Numbered from the stretch's first letter, positions 18,235-28,221 are shown. The stretch: DNA of 64,000 nucleotides from CALKXV01 sp965228905 (GCA_965228905.1 CBDDII010000003.1:1116001-1180000), one strand, 5' to 3'. Notes: generated from the sequence alone by a model not told the origin. Numbers and translations are program-made.

Positions 18235-19221
18235 ATGTCAGATCAGCGCCTGAAAGTGGTCGTGACCCGCCGATTGCCCGAACCGGTCGAGCGTCGCCTG
18301 TCCGAATTGTTCGACGTCACGCTGAACACCGACGACAAGCGGATGAGCCGGGATGCCCTGACCGCGGCGGTGAAATCGGCGGATGTTCTGGTGCCCACGC
18401 TGACCGATCCGATCGACGCGCCCTTGCTGGCGCAGGCAGGGGACCGCTTGAAATTGATCGCGAATTTCGGGGCAGGGGTCGATCACATCGACGTCGCAAC
18501 CGCGCGGCAAAGGGGCATTCACGTCTCGAATACCCCCGGCGTCGTGACCGAGGATACCGCCGACATGACGATGGCGCTGATCCTTTCCGTCACCCGCCGC
18601 ATCCCCGAGGGCCTTTCCGAAATGCAGCGCGGGGCCTGGGATGGCTGGGCCCCAACGGCGCATCTTGGCGGTCGTCTGGGCGGTCGCCGCCTTGGCATCC
18701 TTGGCATGGGCCGGATCGGTCAGGCCGTGGCACGGCGCGCGGCCGCTTTCGGGATGCCGGTCGAGTATCACAACCGAAAACGCCTGCGCCCCGAAACCGA
18801 ACAGGAACTGGGCGCGACCTATCAGGAAAGCCTCGACCGGATGGTCAGCCGGTGCGACATCATCTCGGTCAACTGCCCGCACACGCCCTCGACCTTCCAC
18901 CTGATGAACGCCCGTCGCCTGAAGCTGATGAAGCCCGACGCGGTGATCGTGAACACCTCGCGCGGAGAGGTGATCGACGAAAACGCCCTGACACGGATGC
19001 TGCGGGCGGGCGAGATCGCGGGCGCGGGCCTTGACGTCTTTGAACACGGCCACGAGATCAACCCGCGTCTGCGCGAACTGCCCAATGTCGTCCTTCTGCC
19101 GCATATGGGGTCCGCCACCGTCGAAGGGCGGATGGAGATGGGCGAGCGCGTGATCATCAACATCAAGACCTTCGACGACGGACACCGCCCGCCCGATCTG
19201 GTGGTGCCGGCGATGCTGTGA
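18235..19221 (+). CDS. D-isomer-specific 2-hydroxyacid dehydrogenase (glyoxylate/hydroxypyruvate reductase type)
   Basis: 328 residues. The NAD(P)-binding motif LGILGMGRIGQAVARR sits near residue 155. The catalytic Arg lies in NTSRGEVID, the Glu in FEHGHEIN and the His in LLPHMGSAT. These resemble GRHPR and D-glycerate dehydrogenases, which interconvert glyoxylate/glycolate or hydroxypyruvate/glycerate in C2 and serine-cycle metabolism. The start follows CAGGAG. Its stop overlaps the start of the next gene. Confidence 0.88.
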   Translation: MSDQRLKVVVTRRLPEPVERRLSELFDVTLNTDDKRMSRDALTAAVKSADVLVPTLTDPIDAPLLAQAGDRLKLIANFGAGVDHIDVATARQRGIHVSNTPGVVTEDTADMTMALILSVTRRIPEGLSEMQRGAWDGWAPTAHLGGRLGGRRLGILGMGRIGQAVARRAAAFGMPVEYHNRKRLRPETEQELGATYQESLDRMVSRCDIISVNCPHTPSTFHLMNARRLKLMKPDAVIVNTSRGEVIDENALTRMLRAGEIAGAGLDVFEHGHEINPRLRELPNVVLLPHMGSATVEGRMEMGERVIINIKTFDDGHRPPDLVVPAML

Positions 19222-19856
19222 TGCGCCTTCTGATCGCGTTGTGCCTGTCGGCACTGGCCGCCTGTGGGCGTCCCATGACGGCGATGGAGGAACAATTCGC
19301 CAAGGATGTCTTTGGCCCCACGCTCGATACCTCCAAGGTGGTGGTCGGGCAGGGGGGTGGCCTTAGACCGCCGATGAAGACCCGCGTGACGAAAGTGACG
19401 CGCCTTGTCGGCACCGAACGATCCTGCCTGCGCTTCCCGCAGAAAACCCGCGTCTATGCCCCCGCCAAGGCCTTTGCCTTCAAGAACAAGGTCAATTTCG
19501 ACACCGGCCTTTATTCCAGCGACATGGTACTGGACTGGCCGAACGCCCTGCGCCTGCCGCAGGCGCTGATCTTTGCCCATGAGTTGACCCACGTCTGGCA
19601 ATGGCAGAACCGCGCGATCACAGGCTACACCCCCTGGCGCGCCGCAGGGGAAAGCCTGCGCCTGATTGATCCCTATTATGCCCCGCCCGGATCGGCCGAT
19701 TTCTTTACATATGGCTATGAACAACAGGCGGTCATCCTCGAAGACTACCTGTGTTTCGCCTTCGCCAACCCGAACCACCCGCGCAGGGCGGAACTGCGCA
19801 AGATCCTCGCGCCTGTCTTTCCGGTCGACGTGATCGACGCGCGGATCGGTCAGTAG
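19221..19856 (+). CDS. Putative lipoprotein with an HExxH motif
   Basis: 211 residues from the ATG at 19221, which overlaps the TGA of the dehydrogenase, suggesting coupled translation. The lipobox is SALAAC. A FAHELTHVWQWQ segment (about residues 115-126) carries an HExxH motif like zinc peptidases, and a Glu in YEQQAVILEDYLCF could be a third ligand. I do not recognise a named family; similar proteins are annotated as hypothetical in roseobacters. Peptidase activity is inferred from the motif only. Confidence 0.75.
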   Translation: MRLLIALCLSALAACGRPMTAMEEQFAKDVFGPTLDTSKVVVGQGGGLRPPMKTRVTKVTRLVGTERSCLRFPQKTRVYAPAKAFAFKNKVNFDTGLYSSDMVLDWPNALRLPQALIFAHELTHVWQWQNRAITGYTPWRAAGESLRLIDPYYAPPGSADFFTYGYEQQAVILEDYLCFAFANPNHPRRAELRKILAPVFPVDVIDARIGQ

Positions 19857-19869
19857 CGCCCCGGCGCCG

Positions 19870-20754
19870 TCAGAACCACTGGCCGGGTTCCATCAACCCA
19901 AGATCCAACAACTGCTGCGACCGCCACTCGAACGGGACCGAGTTGTGCCAGCGAAAGGTGTCGATCTCGAACCGGCTGGCGGGGTTGATCCGCAGCGCCT
20001 TTGCCGTGCGGAACGATGCAATCGCCGCCGTCAGGTTATGGTGCCAGGGGCAGGAATAGGTGTTCAATTCTTCGTCCGTCCAGGTGTGATCGGGGCGAAG
20101 CGCGATGTCCGCGCGGCTGCGCACAAGGGCGATGCGGTCGATCCTGCGGCGCGCCTCGTCGATGTGTTCCTCGAACCGCCAGCGCAACCCGCCATAGAAA
20201 TCCAACTGCCGGTCCTTTGGCCCGTCCGCGCCATCCCGCGCCAGCGCGTAATACCCGGATCGGTCAAGCTGCGCGTCACGGATCGACACCGCGTTGTCGG
20301 CCCGCCCAAGGTCGCCCGCATAAAGATCGACCACGTAGCTCAGCATCGAAAACCGCCGTTCCTCGGCGTGAAAGGCCAGCAACTCGCCCACGGTGCGGGT
20401 TTCGCAGAACGGAAAGTACAGGAACTCGGCGTTGTAACAGTAGTAAAGCCAGGTCTTCTCCGGCAGGGCCCGGTTCAGCGCGTTCACGATCCCGACCGTC
20501 GCGTCCACCTCCATCGTCGCGGCATCGACCCGGATCACCGTCGCCTCGACCTCGGGGGGTAAGACCAACTCGGCCGGTGCGAACAAGACGATGGTCTGAA
20601 AGCCAAGCTTCGCATGATGCACAAGGGTCGCCTCGACCTCGACGTCGTCTTCCGCAATCACTGCCGCCACCGGGCCTTTCGCCTTGGCAATCGCCGGGTT
20701 CGATCCAAGGGCATTCAGCCCGGAAATGCGCGTTGCCTCGACAGTCTCGACCAT
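19870..20754 (-). CDS. Putative glycosyltransferase-like protein (GT2/PF13704 type)
   Basis: 294 residues from the ATG at 20754. The segment VAAVIAEDDVEVEATLVHHA, then LGFQTIVLFAP, resembles the first Rossmann-like unit of family-2 glycosyltransferases that begin with NE..YLLEWI..H..LGF. The YYCYNAEFLYFPFCETR block resembles the mid part of this group, but the standard DxD is not evident. It is therefore a tentative family call, with no substrate. The start has only a weak ribosome binding site. Confidence 0.55.
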   Translation of the reverse strand: MVETVEATRISGLNALGSNPAIAKAKGPVAAVIAEDDVEVEATLVHHAKLGFQTIVLFAPAELVLPPEVEATVIRVDAATMEVDATVGIVNALNRALPEKTWLYYCYNAEFLYFPFCETRTVGELLAFHAEERRFSMLSYVVDLYAGDLGRADNAVSIRDAQLDRSGYYALARDGADGPKDRQLDFYGGLRWRFEEHIDEARRRIDRIALVRSRADIALRPDHTWTDEELNTYSCPWHHNLTAAIASFRTAKALRINPASRFEIDTFRWHNSVPFEWRSQQLLDLGLMEPGQWF

Positions 20755-20842
20755 GACGCTTTCTATTCCACGCAGGCCCGCCCCTTGGCAAGCCATCTCA
20801 GGAACGGTAAGGAACCGGGTCTCAAACCCCCGGAGCCTGCAG

Positions 20843-22147
20843 ATGACCACGCCGAAGAAGCTTTTCATCAAGACCTACGGCTGTCAGATGAACGTCTATG
20901 ACAGCGAACGCATGGGCGAGGCGCTTGGCGGCGAAGGTTACGTGGCGACGGACACCCCCGAAGACGCCGATCTGATCCTGTTGAACACCTGCCACATCCG
21001 CGAAAAGGCCGCCGAAAAGGTCTATTCCGAACTGGGCCGGTTCCGCCCGCTGAAAGAGGCGAACCCCGATCTGAAAATCGGTGTTGCCGGTTGCGTCGCC
21101 CAGGCCGAAGGGGCCGAGATCATCGCGCGCCAGCCCATGGTCGATCTCGTGGTCGGCCCGCAAAGCTATCACCGCCTGCCCGAGTTGGAGAAAAAGGCGC
21201 GTGGGGGGCAAAAGGCGCTCGACACCGATTTCCCCGAAGAAGACAAGTTCGACCACCTGGCAAAACGCCCCAAGGCGCAGCGTGGACCGACCGCCTTTCT
21301 GACCGTACAGGAAGGCTGCGACAAGTTCTGCGCCTTCTGCGTCGTACCCTATACGCGCGGGGCCGAAGTCTCGCGCCCTGCCGAGCGGGTGATGAGCGAA
21401 GCCCGCGATCTGGTCGAGCGCGGCGTGCGCGAGATCACGCTTCTGGGCCAGAACGTCAACGCCTACCACGGCCACGACGGCGGCCTTGCCGGTCTGATCC
21501 GCGACCTTGCCGGCATCGACGGGCTGGAACGCATCCGTTTCACCACCAGTCACCCCAATGACATGGACGACGCCCTGATCGCGGCCCACGGCGAATGCGA
21601 CAAGCTGATGCCCTATCTGCACCTGCCCGTGCAGTCCGGGTCCGACCGCATCCTTAAAGCGATGAACCGCAAGCACACGGCGGAACAATACATCCGCCTG
21701 ATCGAACGCATCCGCGCCGCCCGCCCCGACATTTTGTTGTCGGGCGACTTCATCGTCGGCTTCCCCGGCGAAACCGATGCCGATTTCGAAGACACCATGT
21801 CGCTGATCGAAACCGTCGGCTATGGCCAGGCCTACAGCTTCAAGTATTCCGCCCGCCCCGGCACGCCCGCCGCCGAACGCGAAGAACTGCCCGAAGACGT
21901 GAAGGACGCCCGCCTCCAGCGCCTTCAGGCCCTGCTGCGCGACCAGCAAAAAGCGGCGCAAGACGCGATGGTGGGCCGCACCGTCAAGGTTCTGTTCGAA
22001 AAACCGGGCCGATTCGAAGGCCAGATGGTCGGAAAATCCGAATACCTCCACGCAGTCCACGTGCAGACGAATCAATACGTTAAGGGCGATATTGCGACGG
22101 TTCGTGTCAAAGCGTCGAACAGCAACTCGCTTACGGGCGAGATTTGA
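20843..22147 (+). CDS. miaB: tRNA-2-methylthio-N6-dimethylallyladenosine synthase
   Basis: A radical-SAM methylthiotransferase (434 residues) that adds the 2-methylthio group to i6A37 of tRNAs reading codons that begin with U. The N-terminal UPF0004 domain carries three cluster Cys (KTYGCQMN, LNTCHIRE, VAGCVAQAEG). The radical-SAM cluster motif is CDKFCAFC, and a C-terminal TRAM domain ends the protein. The start at 20843 has GGAG seven bases upstream and gives the usual N-terminus KKLFIKTYGCQMN. Confidence 0.97.
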   Translation: MTTPKKLFIKTYGCQMNVYDSERMGEALGGEGYVATDTPEDADLILLNTCHIREKAAEKVYSELGRFRPLKEANPDLKIGVAGCVAQAEGAEIIARQPMVDLVVGPQSYHRLPELEKKARGGQKALDTDFPEEDKFDHLAKRPKAQRGPTAFLTVQEGCDKFCAFCVVPYTRGAEVSRPAERVMSEARDLVERGVREITLLGQNVNAYHGHDGGLAGLIRDLAGIDGLERIRFTTSHPNDMDDALIAAHGECDKLMPYLHLPVQSGSDRILKAMNRKHTAEQYIRLIERIRAARPDILLSGDFIVGFPGETDADFEDTMSLIETVGYGQAYSFKYSARPGTPAAEREELPEDVKDARLQRLQALLRDQQKAAQDAMVGRTVKVLFEKPGRFEGQMVGKSEYLHAVHVQTNQYVKGDIATVRVKASNSNSLTGEI

Positions 22148-22264
22148 CACACTAGCGAAACACTGGCCGCAGCGAAGCCGCGCCCCGGCCTTATTTCAGC
22201 ACCGAACGTGCACTAGCAAAGATACCAGAGATGGGCACGGGGTGTGTCTGAATGGAGGTTGGAC

Positions 22265-22462
22265 ATGTTCCAACAAATCAAAACGGCGCTTCGGCGCTTT
22301 CTGGGCGACAAGGACGGAAGCGTGACCGTCGATTGGGTCGTCCTTCTGGCCGGTATCCTGGGCATGATTTTCATTGTCATGGCTTCGATCAGCGGTGGAG
22401 TGACCGTCTTTGGCGATAAGGCCGGCGACGAACTTGCAGCCCGCGATATCGGTGTGTTCTAG
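22265..22462 (+). CDS. Small single-helix protein resembling Flp/TadE-type pilins
   Basis: 65 residues. GGAGG at 22254-22258 fixes the ATG at 22265. A short basic, charged head (QIKTALRRFLGDKDGS) is followed by one hydrophobic helix (VDWVVLLAGILGMIFIVMAS) and a short tail. The shape is like Flp pilins, where a Glu five residues into the helix is usual; here an Asp is at the matching place. It has its own terminator, and no tad genes are near. The pilin call is an inference. Confidence 0.65.
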   Translation: MFQQIKTALRRFLGDKDGSVTVDWVVLLAGILGMIFIVMASISGGVTVFGDKAGDELAARDIGVF

Positions 22463-22465
22463 AAC

Positions 22466-22512
22466 CGGGCGGTCCCTTTCCGTAGTCGGAGAGGGGCCGC
22501 TCCTTTTCTTTC
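22466..22512 (+). terminator. Terminator of the pilin-like gene
   Basis: An imperfect hairpin pairs GGGCGG-CCC-CCG (about 22467-22482) with CGG-GGG-CCGC (22487-22500), followed by TTTTCTTTC. It starts four bases after the stop codon. Confidence 0.75.
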
Positions 22513-22539
22513 AACCATCAAATTCGATGGCCGCAGGGG

Positions 22540-22974
22540 TCAGACAACCTCGGCCAATGCTGCCAAAATACTCGTCCAGCCTTTTTCGTGACCATTCCGG
22601 CTGTCCTCGCTGACAAACCGGACATGGCGCAGGCGTACGTCCGTGCCTTCTGAGACTTCGACGAAATCAATGGTGACGACGCTGTTCTCGGCCCGCGAAT
22701 GCGGCGATTCCCAGGTGAATTCCAACCGGTTCGGACGGTCGATGGTGCGATAGCTGCCCTCGTGCGGCATTTCCTTGCCATCGGCGACCATGTTCACCAG
22801 GAACCGGCCCCCTTCCTTTGCATCGGATCGCGCCTCGGCCACATGCATGTTGTCCGCAGGCGTCATGAAGCGGGTCAGCATTTCCGGATCAAGCCAGGCA
22901 TCGAACAGCCTTTCGCGGGGCGCGGCAATCACCCGGTTGATCTCAAGTTCCAGTTCGGTTGCGGTATCACTCAT
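22540..22974 (-). CDS. SRPBCC/AHSA1-family protein
   Basis: 144 residues of the AHSA1 (START-like) fold: INRVIAAPRERLFDAWLDPE at the N-terminus and a C-terminal helix with NGHEKGWTSILAALAEVV. Such small lipid-binding-fold proteins are often paired with an ArsR regulator, exactly as here: its start overlaps the end of the ArsR gene by eight bases. The ligand is unknown. Confidence 0.9.
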   Translation of the reverse strand: MSDTATELELEINRVIAAPRERLFDAWLDPEMLTRFMTPADNMHVAEARSDAKEGGRFLVNMVADGKEMPHEGSYRTIDRPNRLEFTWESPHSRAENSVVTIDFVEVSEGTDVRLRHVRFVSEDSRNGHEKGWTSILAALAEVV

Positions 22975-23311
22975 CGGTTTTTTCCTCTGTCATCAATGTC
23001 TCAAGGGTTTCCAGGCGCATTTCCCAGATCGAACGCAGGTCCTTGAACCATTTGTCGATCAGCTTGATGCGGTCGGGGGTCAGCTCGATCAGATGTTCCC
23101 GCCATTCGGTCCTGCGGCTGACAAGACCGGCGCTTTCCAGCACCTTTATGTGTTTCGAAACCGAATTGAGGCTCATCTCGAAGTGCCGCGAAAGATCGGT
23201 CACCCGCATCGGGCCATTCTGCGCCAACAGGGTACAGATCGCCCGCCGGGTCGGATCGGCAGCGGCCTTCAGGATTGCCGACAGTTCGGTTTCTGATTCT
23301 CGTTCAACCAT
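22967..23311 (-). CDS. ArsR-family transcriptional regulator
   Basis: 114 residues with a winged helix: DPTRRAICTLLAQ (residues 19-31), then DLSRHFEMSLNSVSKHIKVLESAGLV as recognition helix and wing. It has no Cys-rich metal site, so it is of the SdpR-like type that partners AHSA1 proteins. It is first in the two-gene operon and probably represses it. An inverted repeat lies just upstream. Confidence 0.9.
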   Translation of the reverse strand: MVERESETELSAILKAAADPTRRAICTLLAQNGPMRVTDLSRHFEMSLNSVSKHIKVLESAGLVSRRTEWREHLIELTPDRIKLIDKWFKDLRSIWEMRLETLETLMTEEKTDE

Positions 23312-23326
23312 ATAGGTGAATTAAGC

Positions 23327-23366
23327 TGTGTCACGTTGTCAGTCAACCAAAAAGATGAATGACACA
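23327..23366. promoter_or_regulatory. Inverted repeat TGTGTCA...TGACACA upstream of the ArsR gene
   Basis: The 7-bp arms at 23327-23333 and 23360-23366 are exact inverses. Their centres are 33 bp apart, about three helical turns. They lie 16-55 bases upstream of the ArsR start, a likely autorepression site. Confidence 0.45.
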
Positions 23367-23484
23367 TCACCAGCCGCAATATCTCGTGAAGCTTTGGTAA
23401 AACTTGACGAGATGTGCTTGCGTCTTCCCCAAACCCTTGGCAGCATCACACCAAGAGGGGCTAGATTTAACGGAGTATCCCTGT

Positions 23485-24498
<1,014 letters not shown>

Positions 24499-24501
24499 CC
24501 C

Positions 24502-24945
24502 CTATCGCACCTTTCGCGCGCCGATCCAGACCGCGCCCAGAACAAACACCGCGACCACGAAAAACCTCAAGGCCAGGGCCTGTCCCGACAGACCCAATGC
24601 GCAATACTGTGGGGCGAGGATCACCAGCACCAGCACGACGATCAGGATCGCCGCCACCTCGAACCCGACGGCAAAGCGGGGCCATTTCCGCAAGAAAGCC
24701 CCCGCCAGCATCAGCGCCATGAACCCGCCAAAAAACGGCAGGAACAGCCCAAGTGCGGGGGCAGGACGGGAAAGAAAATCTATGATAACCGGGATCAACA
24801 AGCCCTTGTCGCCCGCGCCGTCCCGCAATGCGTCCAGGCCTCCACCACACCCCATTTCCAACCCATGCAGTGCCGCCCCCAGCACAAGCGCAAGCACCGC
24901 AGCCGGAATGGCAGCGTGGCGGGCAATGGTCTGTCTGTCGGGCAT
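24502..24945 (-). CDS. Small integral membrane protein of unknown function
   Basis: 147 residues from the ATG at 24945, preceded by AAGGA. Four hydrophobic segments are visible (about residues 10-28, 58-80, 90-115 and 122-142). A Gly/Cys-rich loop (LEMGCGGGLDALRDG) lies between the first two. I do not recognise a family. It converges with phoH, three bases apart, and diverges from the TetR gene. Confidence 0.65.
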   Translation of the reverse strand: MPDRQTIARHAAIPAAVLALVLGAALHGLEMGCGGGLDALRDGAGDKGLLIPVIIDFLSRPAPALGLFLPFFGGFMALMLAGAFLRKWPRFAVGFEVAAILIVVLVLVILAPQYCALGLSGQALALRFFVVAVFVLGAVWIGARKVR

Positions 24946-25074
24946 GGGCAATCCTTGTATGTTGTTCCGCGACGGCACGTCACAATTCTAAGCCTTGATT
25001 TCCCTCCCGCGAAAGCCAACTTGAATAAAGTGAACTAATCGGTTTATATTCGCATTAGCGATTGAAAGGCAGAA

Positions 25075-25698
25075 ATGAACGCTCCCGAAGCCGTCGTGAA
25101 GCAAGGCCGCAAGTGGTCTCAAGTTCTGGAAGGTGCGCGAACCGTCTTCATGCGCGACGGATTCGAAGGGGCCAGCGTCGATGATATCGTCCGCGAGGCG
25201 GGCGTGTCGAAAGCCACCCTTTACAGCTATTTCCCCGACAAGCGGCTCTTGTTCCTCGAAGTGGCCAAGATGGAATGCCGCGCGCAATCCGACGCCGCCG
25301 TCGCCCGTGTCGAAGCGACCGGAGACCTGCGCGAGGCGCTCACCCAGGCCGCCATGCACATGTCGCGGTTCTTTCTGTCCGACGTGGGGATGCAGGTCTA
25401 TCGGATCGTCGTCGGTGAAAGCCAGCGTTTCCCCGAAGTCGGGCGCGAATTCTACAAGGCAGGCCCTGCCCATGTGCAGCACGTCCTGAAGGCTTTCCTG
25501 AAAAAGGGCATCGAACAGGGTCGGCTGAAAATCGACGACATCGACCTTGCCGCCGAACAATTCCCCGAGTTGTGCAAGGCCGGGCTCCACATGAAACTGG
25601 TGATCGGCGTGCGCGACAAACCCACCGACGCGGAAATCGAACGCGTCGTTGCAGGCGCCGTGGACATGTTCCTGTGCAAGTACGAGGTGAAGGGCTAG
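25075..25698 (+). CDS. TetR/AcrR-family transcriptional regulator
   Basis: 207 residues. The helix-turn-helix is ARTVFMRDGFEGASVDDIVREAGVSKATLYSYFPDKRLLF (residues 21-61). The C-terminal ligand domain resembles the AefR-type TetR_C_7 group (FYKAGPAHVQHVLKAFLKKGIEQG). A TATATT box at about 25046 could be its -10 element. The short-chain dehydrogenase gene that follows on the same strand may be a target. Confidence 0.9.
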   Translation: MNAPEAVVKQGRKWSQVLEGARTVFMRDGFEGASVDDIVREAGVSKATLYSYFPDKRLLFLEVAKMECRAQSDAAVARVEATGDLREALTQAAMHMSRFFLSDVGMQVYRIVVGESQRFPEVGREFYKAGPAHVQHVLKAFLKKGIEQGRLKIDDIDLAAEQFPELCKAGLHMKLVIGVRDKPTDAEIERVVAGAVDMFLCKYEVKG

Positions 25699-25740
25699 GC
25701 CCCGGACACTCCCCTACTTTCAGTCTCGACAAGCCCTGAC

Positions 25741-25768
25741 CCGTTTCTTGCGCTTTCGCGCGAAACGG
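25741..25768 (+). terminator. Hairpin between the TetR and SDR genes
   Basis: CCGTTTC (25741-25747) pairs with GAAACGG (25762-25768), with an inner GCGC/GCGC pairing. No T-run follows, so termination is uncertain; it may be a regulatory palindrome. A wider inverted pair GACACTC/GAGTGTC (25705-25711, 25794-25800) encloses it. Confidence 0.35.
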
Positions 25769-25850
25769 CCCGCCGATGCGCAGGATCCGGGTCGAGTGTC
25801 ACGGGCCTCGCCCATTACCCCCATGCCATGCAGCAACAAAAGGCATGGAC

Positions 25851-26603
25851 ATGGAACTGAAAGACAAGACCATCATCATCACCGGGGCCAGCAGCGGCAT
25901 CGGCGCCGCCGCGGCCCTACTCTTCGCACGATCCGGCGCGAACGTCGTCCTCGGCGCGCGGCGGAAAGACCGGCTGGACCAGATCACAGGGCAGATCACG
26001 CAAAGTGCTGGCTACGCCGTCAGCCTGCCCGGGGACGTCGCGGACGAAACCTACAACAAGGCGCTCGTCGACCTTGCCGAAAGCAGCTTCGGGCAACTCG
26101 ACGGGGCTTTCAACAATGCCGGCATGACCGGCGACATGGGGCCGATCCCCGACATGGAAAGCGACACCTGGCAAAGGGTTCTGGCGGTCAACCTCAATAG
26201 CGGTTTCTTCGCCGCCAAGCACCAGATCCCCGCGCTGCGAAAGGCGGGCGGCGGTTCGATCGTCTTCACCTCGTCTTTCGTCGGCCATACCGTGGGCCTG
26301 CCGGGGATGGGCGCTTACGCCGCCGCCAAGGCGGGGCTGATCGGGTTGACCCAGGTGCTCGCCGCCGAACACGGACCCGAAAACATCCGCGTGAACGCGT
26401 TGCTGCCCGGCGGCACAAAGACCGAGATGGCGGGCGACGATGCCGATTTCCACGATTTCGTCAGCGGCCTTCACGCCCTGAAACGCATGGCCGATCCGGG
26501 CGAAATCGCCAGGGCCTCGCAGTTCCTTCTGTCGGATGCCGCATCCTTCGTCACCGGCAGCGCAATGTTCGCCGACGGCGGAAACTCGATCAACAAGACC
26601 TGA
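25851..26603 (+). CDS. Short-chain dehydrogenase/reductase
   Basis: 250 residues with all classical SDR motifs: the nucleotide-binding TGASSGIG (residues 11-18), NNAG, the catalytic Ser in TSSFVGH and YAAAK. The N-terminus and the Arg-rich segment GARRKDR after the second strand suggest NADPH. The substrate is unknown. The ATG at 25851 has AAAGG upstream; an ATG at 25845 is also possible. It lies 152 bases after the TetR gene. Confidence 0.9.
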   Translation: MELKDKTIIITGASSGIGAAAALLFARSGANVVLGARRKDRLDQITGQITQSAGYAVSLPGDVADETYNKALVDLAESSFGQLDGAFNNAGMTGDMGPIPDMESDTWQRVLAVNLNSGFFAAKHQIPALRKAGGGSIVFTSSFVGHTVGLPGMGAYAAAKAGLIGLTQVLAAEHGPENIRVNALLPGGTKTEMAGDDADFHDFVSGLHALKRMADPGEIARASQFLLSDAASFVTGSAMFADGGNSINKT

Positions 26604-26619
26604 TCCAAGCGGGCGGGCA

Positions 26620-27303
26620 TCAGGTCGCGCGATGACCCATGACATATTTCACCGGCGCGAAAAGCATCCAGGCACCGACGCCAACCATAGTGCCCCCGGC
26701 AAGACTCCCACCCCAAAAGGACAGGTTCCCGGATCCCATTCGGCTGACGATCTGGTTCTTAATTGTAACCGCGCACAAGGCAATCAGACTGAAACAGACA
26801 AACCCGTTCAGGTACATGAAAAAGCCGAGAACCAGAATTTGGGTGCTCACGTGACCCAGGTCGACCGCCACGAATTGCGGCAGGAACGACGTCAAGAGGA
26901 CGATCATTTTCGGATTGCCGAGATTGGTCAGAAGACCCTGGAGATACGCTGCAAAGAGAGGCTCCTCGGACCGCAGGGTACGGGACGCGCCGGTTTCAAT
27001 TTCTGCAGCCCGCGAAGCGAATGAAGCGCGCAGCATCTTAAGCCCGATGTAGATGAGATAAAGAGCACCAGCGGCGCGGACCGCCATCCAGACGGCAGGG
27101 GAGAGCGCGTTAACGAAATCCATTCCAAAGGCGATGGCCGGCACGAAAAACAGGCCAGCGGAAACAACGCCAAGAATAGCCGCAAATGCGTGCCGCATTC
27201 CTTGAGAGGTCGCGCGCGACACCACGACGATGCTGTCAGGTCCGGGCGTCAGGAACATAAGCGCATGTATCCCGATCATGACGGCAACGAGGTTCCAATC
27301 CAT
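26620..27303 (-). CDS. LysE/RhtB-family amino-acid exporter
   Basis: 227 residues with six predicted membrane helices. The family signature LTPGPDSIVVVSRATSQGMRHAFAA is at residues 18-42. RhtB-type proteins export amino acids such as threonine or homoserine lactone. The start at 27303 is preceded by AGGAAC; the frame continues upstream without support. Converges with the SDR gene. Confidence 0.9.
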   Translation of the reverse strand: MDWNLVAVMIGIHALMFLTPGPDSIVVVSRATSQGMRHAFAAILGVVSAGLFFVPAIAFGMDFVNALSPAVWMAVRAAGALYLIYIGLKMLRASFASRAAEIETGASRTLRSEEPLFAAYLQGLLTNLGNPKMIVLLTSFLPQFVAVDLGHVSTQILVLGFFMYLNGFVCFSLIALCAVTIKNQIVSRMGSGNLSFWGGSLAGGTMVGVGAWMLFAPVKYVMGHRAT

Positions 27304-27583
27304 CGAAAGTTCCTGACTTCGGTTCGCTCCAAATTGAACCAACGCTAGGCTTTCGGCGAAATTGTGTAAATTCCGGGATTGCAAAAGACGATTTACGGGG
27401 GGGGGCGGTACTGGTTGAAGAAAGCAAGCAGCCGGCGGGGCGTGACGGCGATGTTGCACATGCGCCTTAGGTCGGCTTTGAGCCCAGAGTGCTTGATGCT
27501 GCATGATGGCGAATGTCCGCTCTTTGGACTGCGGTCCAGCAAAGTGATAAATCAAACCAAGTTTCGCAAGGGAGCGATCTGAG
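27304..27583. other. AT-richer gap without a recognised gene
   Basis: No convincing gene between the LysE exporter and the split hydrolase gene. It contains a run of eight G residues (27397-27404) and marks the left edge of the AT-richer accessory patch. Confidence 0.5.
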
Positions 27584-28156
27584 ATGCAAGTAATGCGATG
27601 TATTTTCTCTTTTGTTTTTATCTTTATCCCAGCCGTCTGTCATGCAAATCCAAAACTGGTCAAAGCTGGAGACGGGGACTATCTCGTCTATGTGCCCCAC
27701 AACAATCCCGAGCAGATACTTGTAGTTGCGCACGGCACTCCCGGGTCTCGAACTGCCGAAGGAAATGCGAGGCGTTACATAGACAGGTGGCTTGGGTACG
27801 CAAGAGACAATAATCTGATAGCTATTGCTCCAATTTTTGACGAAGCCCGATTTGGAAGTCGAAAACAAGGGTACGGCGGCTACAGAGGGCTCTTCGGAAA
27901 ATACGCGGGTGCAGATGATTTCGTTCTCGATATCGTACGAAACTATCAAGACAACTTTGGCATTTTCGAGAAGCAAATTCTCCTCTACGGGCACTCCGCA
28001 GGTGGTCAGTTTGCGGCCAGATTTGTCGTGCAGCATCCGGACGTAGTTGAGTGCGCCGTCATATCAGCAGCTGGCCGCTTCTCATATCCCAATCTATCCG
28101 CGACATGGCCATACGGGGCGGGAGACTTCATATCTACGATTAGTTGGGACAACGTC
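27584..28156 (+). pseudogene. 5' half of a secreted alpha/beta hydrolase gene split by an IS110 element
   Basis: Codons 1-191 of an interrupted gene. A signal peptide (MQVMRCIFSFVFIFIPAVCHA) is followed by an alpha/beta hydrolase: VVAHGTPGSR is the oxyanion region, and the nucleophile elbow is GHSAGG (Ser near residue 147). Beyond base 28157 the reading frame runs 27 bases into the insertion and stops at 28183. The catalytic Asp and His are missing here but appear in the fragment at 29808-30245. The gene is visibly richer in A+T than its surroundings, suggesting transfer. The N-terminal part alone is unlikely to be active. Confidence 0.88.
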
Positions 28157-28157
28157 C
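28151..28157 (+). repeat. Left 7-bp flank of the IS110 insertion (AACGTCC)
   Basis: AACGTCC here is repeated exactly at 29802-29808 on the other side of the element. Collapsing the two copies restores the hydrolase reading frame. Confidence 0.85.
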
Positions 28158-28197
28158 TATGTCGGGAACTTCCGGCTGTTTAGGTCAGCAGGTCATG

Positions 28198-28221
28198 GGG
28201 CATCCGGCAAACCGGATGCCC
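28198..28221. repeat. Perfect palindrome in the right end of the IS110 element
   Basis: A 10-bp stem (28198-28207 with 28212-28221) with a CAAA loop. On the minus strand it begins with GTAGGG, like the two atpD-atpC palindromes. A smaller hairpin (28237-28241 with 28248-28252) stands beside it. This part of the element has no convincing gene. Confidence 0.6.
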
